Made by a program: the position numbers and the translations under genes. A stretch of 64,000 bases of DNA from Heterocephalus glaber (Eukaryota; Chordata; Mammalia; Rodentia; Bathyergidae), in assembly GCF_000247695.1 (NCBI RefSeq), contig NW_004624776.1:11177113-11241112 (forward strand), written 5' to 3'. The notes under the pieces are model-generated. The model saw only the letters and a list, made by a program, of their open reading frames with translations. It ran no database searches and had not been told where the DNA came from. Each line of letters opens with the position of its first letter. The stretch's first letter is position 1. Shown here piece by piece: positions 60,406 to 64,000 of the stretch.

Positions 60406-62726
60406 TCACCCCAGGGCAGAGGGGGCTTTGACTTTGGAGGACAGAGCCTGCTTGAAGCGCCTCTTCAGGTCCTGCATGTTGGGGGAGCGTGGCCGAGGGA
60501 TGATAGAGGTCCTTCTCCTCTCCCCACTGAGGCTGTGCAGCTTGCTTACTTCCTTGCAGAGGTGCTGAAACACATCGCAGACATCTTCATAGTTTTCACT
60601 AGTGGATATTTCAAGGAATAGGCTGCCCAGCTCGTTAGCTAGCTGAATGCCATCATGTGTTTGCACCTGCCGGGCATGCAGAAGGTCCCCCTTGTTGGCC
60701 ACAATGATGACAGGGACTTTTGAGTCAGGGTGGACCTTACGGACATGCTGGTAGAGGGGCCGGATGGACTGGTAGCTGTTGTAGTCTGTGATGGAATAGA
60801 CCAGCAGAAAGCCATCTGCCCACTGTACACACTTGGACAGGGAATCCACTGCCTGGCTGAGGTTGTCTTGGGCCTGAGAAAGATCAAAATGAGATCTGGT
60901 CAAGGAAGCTCTTGGTGAGAGATGAGTTTAAATATATCATCAAAATAACCATTGAAGAAACACTGGAAAAAGAAAGCATTAAATAGTTTTCAGGTTCTAC
61001 CCAGCTTCTGCAGAAGGCTTTTGATAGAGAAACTGTAAATTCTCAAACTCCCTGCCTACCTTATTTTATTAGCTGTTATTGGTGCATTATTTTTAACCTC
61101 CCTACTTGACCTGGTGAACTGTGACTGAAGAACAACTTTAAACCAGAATGGCTCAATTTTTAGAGAACTTCATAATAAACAAAACTTTGAAAATAAGCCA
61201 AGATAAATATCTTTTCCCAAACCCATAAAAATATTTTTAGCAGGCAACTTCGTGAGAATGCTACAGAAATAAATTCCTTTCTTTGGACTCTTCCCCAAGA
61301 CCTTTCCTCCCTAGTAGGGATTAGCATTAGTAACTTGTTGGTTAAGTTAGATTCCAGACCGCTGGCCAAGGGGTTATCTGATTGCAATTACTGACTTAAA
61401 GAAGCAGCCAACAACAGGAGCACTTGGCAGTCCTTGGTAGAAAGAAGACCCTCTCCCCCCAGAATCCCACCCTTTCTTGCTTTTGTCTACTAGTTAATTT
61501 TTGTAAGGTGTTGAGAATCGAGCAGGGCATGGGGCATGGTGCGGGGAGGCCTTACACATGTTAACCACACTCTTTACCACCAACCTACATTTCCAGCCCG
61601 GATTTTTTTGTTTGTTTCATGGCTGAGCTCTGAAAGTGGTGAGAGGTGCCTTAGTGACTGGCTGTCAGGGCTGCAAAGTGAAGGGAAGCAGCAGGTCAGT
61701 GACCCATATATGGGGTCTGATAAGGTCTCCGATAACATTACTGAGGGAAGAGGGAGTTCCCTAAGAGATGCAGGGTCTGCTACTTCTTGCATTGTCAAAG
61801 GTGCCTCGAATCAACCCTCTCCCTTGGAGGGTTTACAGTACCCCAATCCCAGACCCACCAGTGGACAGCACATCATAGGAATTTAGTCATCTGGCCCAGG
61901 ACCGACCTACATGCTGGCCATCCTCTAGTGGCCCCGGAGGGGTGAGCTGTTCGCTCCCGGCAGTCCTTACCTGGACACTACCAGGTGTGTCCTGGATCTG
62001 CAGGGATAGCTGGTCCCCTTCGACAAAGACGAGCCGGGAATACAACTTGCCTGGAGTGTGAAGGAAGAGTTTACTTTTAAATTCCCCCACTCGAATCAGC
62101 AAACAAACATGCAGTCAGAAAAACAGAGAGCACGAAGTTATTCTAACCTGTATTCGGTTCGTAGTCGCCAATGAATCGCTTGGTCAGGAAGCGAACAATC
62201 ATTGCTGAAAAGGAAACAGGAATATCAAGTCGGGGGACAGGACAAGAGCGTAAATCGGGGACACCCCGGGGGAGCTGGGGGAGCCGTGATGGGCCGCGGA
62301 GCACGACGCACTGCCCGCATCGCACTCACGGCTCTGCAAAGCCTGAGGTGCAGCCGAGTGGCCTCCCGAGGTACTGGGACTGGCACGACCGGAGGGAACA
62401 CCTCCCGCACCCCATCCTCGACCAGGCGCCAACCCATGCTACAGCCCAAGGGCAGATGCTCCCAGGAAACAGGTGGGCAGAAGGGCGCCAGGACGGATAG
62501 GGGACCCTTGCGTTGCCAACGCAGCCAGGTTCCTTCGGTCCCCGGCCCTCCCACCTCCGCCGAAGCCTCGGCTCTCCGCCGCGCGGTCGCCGACCCACTC
62601 ACCGCTCTTGCCCACGTGCCCGGCGCCCAGCACCGCCAGCTTGATGTCTTTGGGCAGGAAGCAGTCGGAGGAGGACTCCGGGATGGGCGCGAGTAGAAAG
62701 TGCCCGGACATGGTGGGTAGCCACAT
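60406..62726 (-). CDS. RASL11A: RASL11A, Ras-like small GTPase (complete, four coding exons)
   Basis: Ras-like GTPase of the RASL11 subfamily; the family is reported to be nuclear/nucleolar and to promote rRNA transcription with UBF (established knowledge). Coding exons on the minus strand are 62726-62603, 62204-62148, 62050-61971 and 60873-60406, with GT donors and AG acceptors at every junction and phases that join cleanly. They total 729 nt, or 242 residues plus TGA, the length I recall for the human protein. Visible motifs: P-loop GAGHVGKS at residues 34-41, DTPG (G3) at 81-84, NKGD (G4) at 147-150 and an STS-type G5 near 177-179. There is no C-terminal CAAX cysteine; the basic tail ends KAPSALG, as expected for this subfamily. 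I chose the ATG at 62726 because the five extra residues before MSGHF are also present in the human protein; the alternative ATG is at 62711. Intron 3 carries old repeats. Confidence 0.96.
61500..61602 (-). repeat. Degenerate ID-type SINE in RASL11A intron 3
   Basis: GGTGTTGAGAATCGAGCAGG and ACACTCTTTACCACCAACC with ACATTTCCAGCCC are antisense SINE words. Confidence 0.5.
61695..61805 (+). repeat. Unclassified dispersed repeat, copy B (RASL11A intron 3)
   Basis: ACCCATATATGGGGTCTGAT, GAGGGAGTTCCCTA and TGCATTGTCAAAGGTG match copy A (58895-59005) in inverted orientation over roughly 105-110 bp. The copies are diverged and the family is unknown. Confidence 0.7.
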
Positions 62727-63065
62727 GGAGCTCGTCCCACGGCGGGGCGAGCAAGCCTAGCGGTCGGGGACGCGCCCGCACAAGGGGCCGCCTCCGAGCC
62801 CAGAGATCGAGACGCGGCGCTGTCCTGGCTCGCGGCTTTTAAAGGGCCGGGCGCTCCCGGTGCCGGGGGACGGCGTCCAGCTCCTCCCACAGCCCGCCCC
62901 TACCCCTGGAGCGGTGAGGAAGGGCGGGAGCGGCCCCCGCGAGGTTGGCGTCCTGTCCCCGCCCGCGTGCGCGCAGCCTCGAGCTTGACGCGCTGCGCCA
63001 GCAGACCCGGTATCCTGCCTCTGCTCCCGCTGTGCCTGCCCAACCTGCGGGCCCCTCCAACCCAC
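62230..63065. promoter_or_regulatory. CpG island over RASL11A exon 1 and promoter
   Basis: A sharply GC- and CpG-rich block covers intron 1, exon 1 and about 340 bp upstream of the RASL11A start codon. The rest of the window is AT-rich and CpG-poor. This is the usual configuration of a mammalian CpG-island promoter. Long open frames on both strands here are a by-product of base composition, not extra genes. Confidence 0.85.
62836..62844 (-). promoter_or_regulatory. TATA-like box of RASL11A
   Basis: Read on the minus strand the sequence is CCTTTAAAAGCC, about 110 bp upstream of the start codon and inside the CpG island. A transcription start about 30 bp downstream, near 62805-62812, would give a 5'UTR of roughly 80-85 bp. 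The position is inferred; no initiator consensus was relied on. Confidence 0.5.
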
Positions 63066-63197
63066 TGAGCCTCACCTGAGTCTTTAGTCCTGTGAGTGAA
63101 TCTGAGTTTGGGGTCGGTGGAAGAAAGGAAAAGAGAAAAGTACAATCGGTTGGATACATCCTCAACAATGGGAGGAATAAATTCCTACCGACTTTTG

Positions 63198-63283
63198 CCC
63201 CCCCCCCCCGGTACCGGGGATCGAACTCAGGACCTTGCGCTTGCGAGGCAGGCACTGGAACCACTGAACTAAATCCCCGACCC
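63198..63283 (-). repeat. ID-type SINE with a poly(G) tail
   Basis: On the minus strand: GGTCGGGGATTTAGTTCAGT, CGCAAGCGCAAGGTCCTGAG, TTCGATCCCCGGTACC, then a run of 12 G instead of the usual A-run. It lies about 470 bp upstream of the RASL11A start codon. Confidence 0.92.
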
Positions 63284-63825
63284 TGCCCTTTTTATTTTTA
63301 AAAGTTGCTGAGGGGTGACATTAATATGAGGAAAGAAAGGGAGGGGACATAAGCCCTAAATCGGTATCCATCATGGTAACTACATTCACTTGCTTGTGAA
63401 GTCCCCTTGGGGGCAGTCACTGTTTGCAGCTCAGAATCTAGACCTGGCAGCCCCTTCTCTGCTGGCGCTGGGCCGGCTGACTCACCCGGAACACTCAAGA
63501 GCATTCCACCTGCTGTGAGCTGCAGTTCAGGACTCCTCCATCATTCATCCTGTCGCCTGCACTTGACTCATGCCTGTGCTTCATTATTTCAGTATTTACT
63601 TCTAGTACAGGTGGAGTTGAGGGAGTGGGAGGAAGAGAACACAAGGGAGAGGTATGGCCAGTTCTTGGAGCCCAACATGGTGAGGCAGAAACCTTGGAAG
63701 TTTATCCTTGCACAGTTAATAAACCTTCATGCTTGTCGTGTCCTGCGTTTCAGCCTTATCTGTACAACTGCCTACGTATTAGCTCCAAACTATTCACTCC
63801 CTTTCCCTATCCTGGTTTTTATCAA
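63284..63825. other. No gene or confident repeat seen
   Basis: Unique-looking sequence upstream of RASL11A. A 140-codon frame at 63407-63829 has no recognisable pattern. Confidence 0.4.
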
Positions 63826-64000
63826 TTAACTGTGTGATAAGCCAGACAAAACTTAATGGCTTAGGGTAACAATCTCTTGTACTTGCTTACAGGGCTGTAG
63901 CTCAGGGGTTTCAGGGGGTCCACTACTTAATATAGGTCAGGCAAGCTCAGCTGATCGTGGCTGACTCCTTTGCTGCATAGAGCTCCCAGGTCCTGGAGGA
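63826..64000 (-). mobile_element. Possible old LTR/MLT1-type fragment, runs off the window
   Basis: GACAAAACTTAATGGCTTAGG and CTTACAGGGCTGTAGCTCAG resemble an antisense MLT1-like motif (AACTTAGTGGCTTA). Confidence 0.35.

Noticed and set aside
62225..62890. Open frames of up to 221 codons on both strands over RASL11A exon 1
   Set aside because: They are shadows of a CpG island, arginine/proline/alanine-rich without a known pattern, and they overlap the genuine exon 1 frame and its splice donor.
63407..63829. 140-codon frame upstream of RASL11A
   Set aside because: No recognisable protein pattern; the C-terminal part looks like translated non-coding sequence.

Overview
The window is mammalian nuclear DNA dominated by transposable elements. 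It holds one clear intact host gene, RASL11A, near its right end. Dozens of tRNA-derived ID-type SINEs (core GGGGATTTAGCTCAGTGGTT, ending GGTACC plus an A-tail) and B1-type 7SL SINEs with the extra CTACATAGTGAGTTCAAGGCC block point to a rodent. The ID variant is not the mouse/rat form; my guess is a castorimorph such as beaver, from memory of SINE consensus only.

Layout. 1-5 kb: L1 pieces, an L2-like ancient repeat and a minus-strand ERVL-MaLR LTR with part of its internal region. 6.2-10.7 kb: a pile of L1 3' ends, all on the plus strand, with a probable solo LTR and ID insertions. 10.7-16.5 kb: mostly unique sequence. 16.57-27.35 kb: one nearly full-length but dead L1. It is split by an ID SINE plus a PIGO processed pseudogene (21.5-25.3 kb), a short L1 3' end and two B1s. 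27-35 kb: MaLR/MLT2 LTR pieces, another L1 3' end, a Tigger-type element and an anonymous 3'UTR-like retrocopy. 36.06-39.27 kb: a complete but inactivated hAT transposon with terminal inverted repeats, an 8-bp target-site duplication and a decayed transposase related to the Charlie-derived part of GTF2IRD2. 39.3-51 kb: older repeats (MIR, MER5, MLT1, MLT2, Tigger/MER2, L1M) between unique stretches. 51.8-55.4 kb: an L1 5' part with a nested L1 3' end, an LTR-like block and an internally deleted mariner with long inverted ends. 60.2-63.1 kb: RASL11A on the minus strand, four coding exons encoding 242 residues, with a CpG island and a TATA-like box.

Nothing here forms an operon or multi-gene system. 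RASL11A is the only gene I consider functional. The roughly 60 kb to its left is downstream intergenic sequence. In human the neighbours of RASL11A are, from memory, RPL21 and GTF3A, so GTF3A would be expected further left and RPL21 further right. The most informative oddities are the intact-ended hAT element, the intron-retaining PIGO retrocopy, the fold-back mariner, a pair of inverted unclassified repeats around RASL11A, and an ID SINE whose tail is poly(G). Repeat family names come from recalled consensus patterns, not a database search, and edges are approximate unless a target-site duplication is given.
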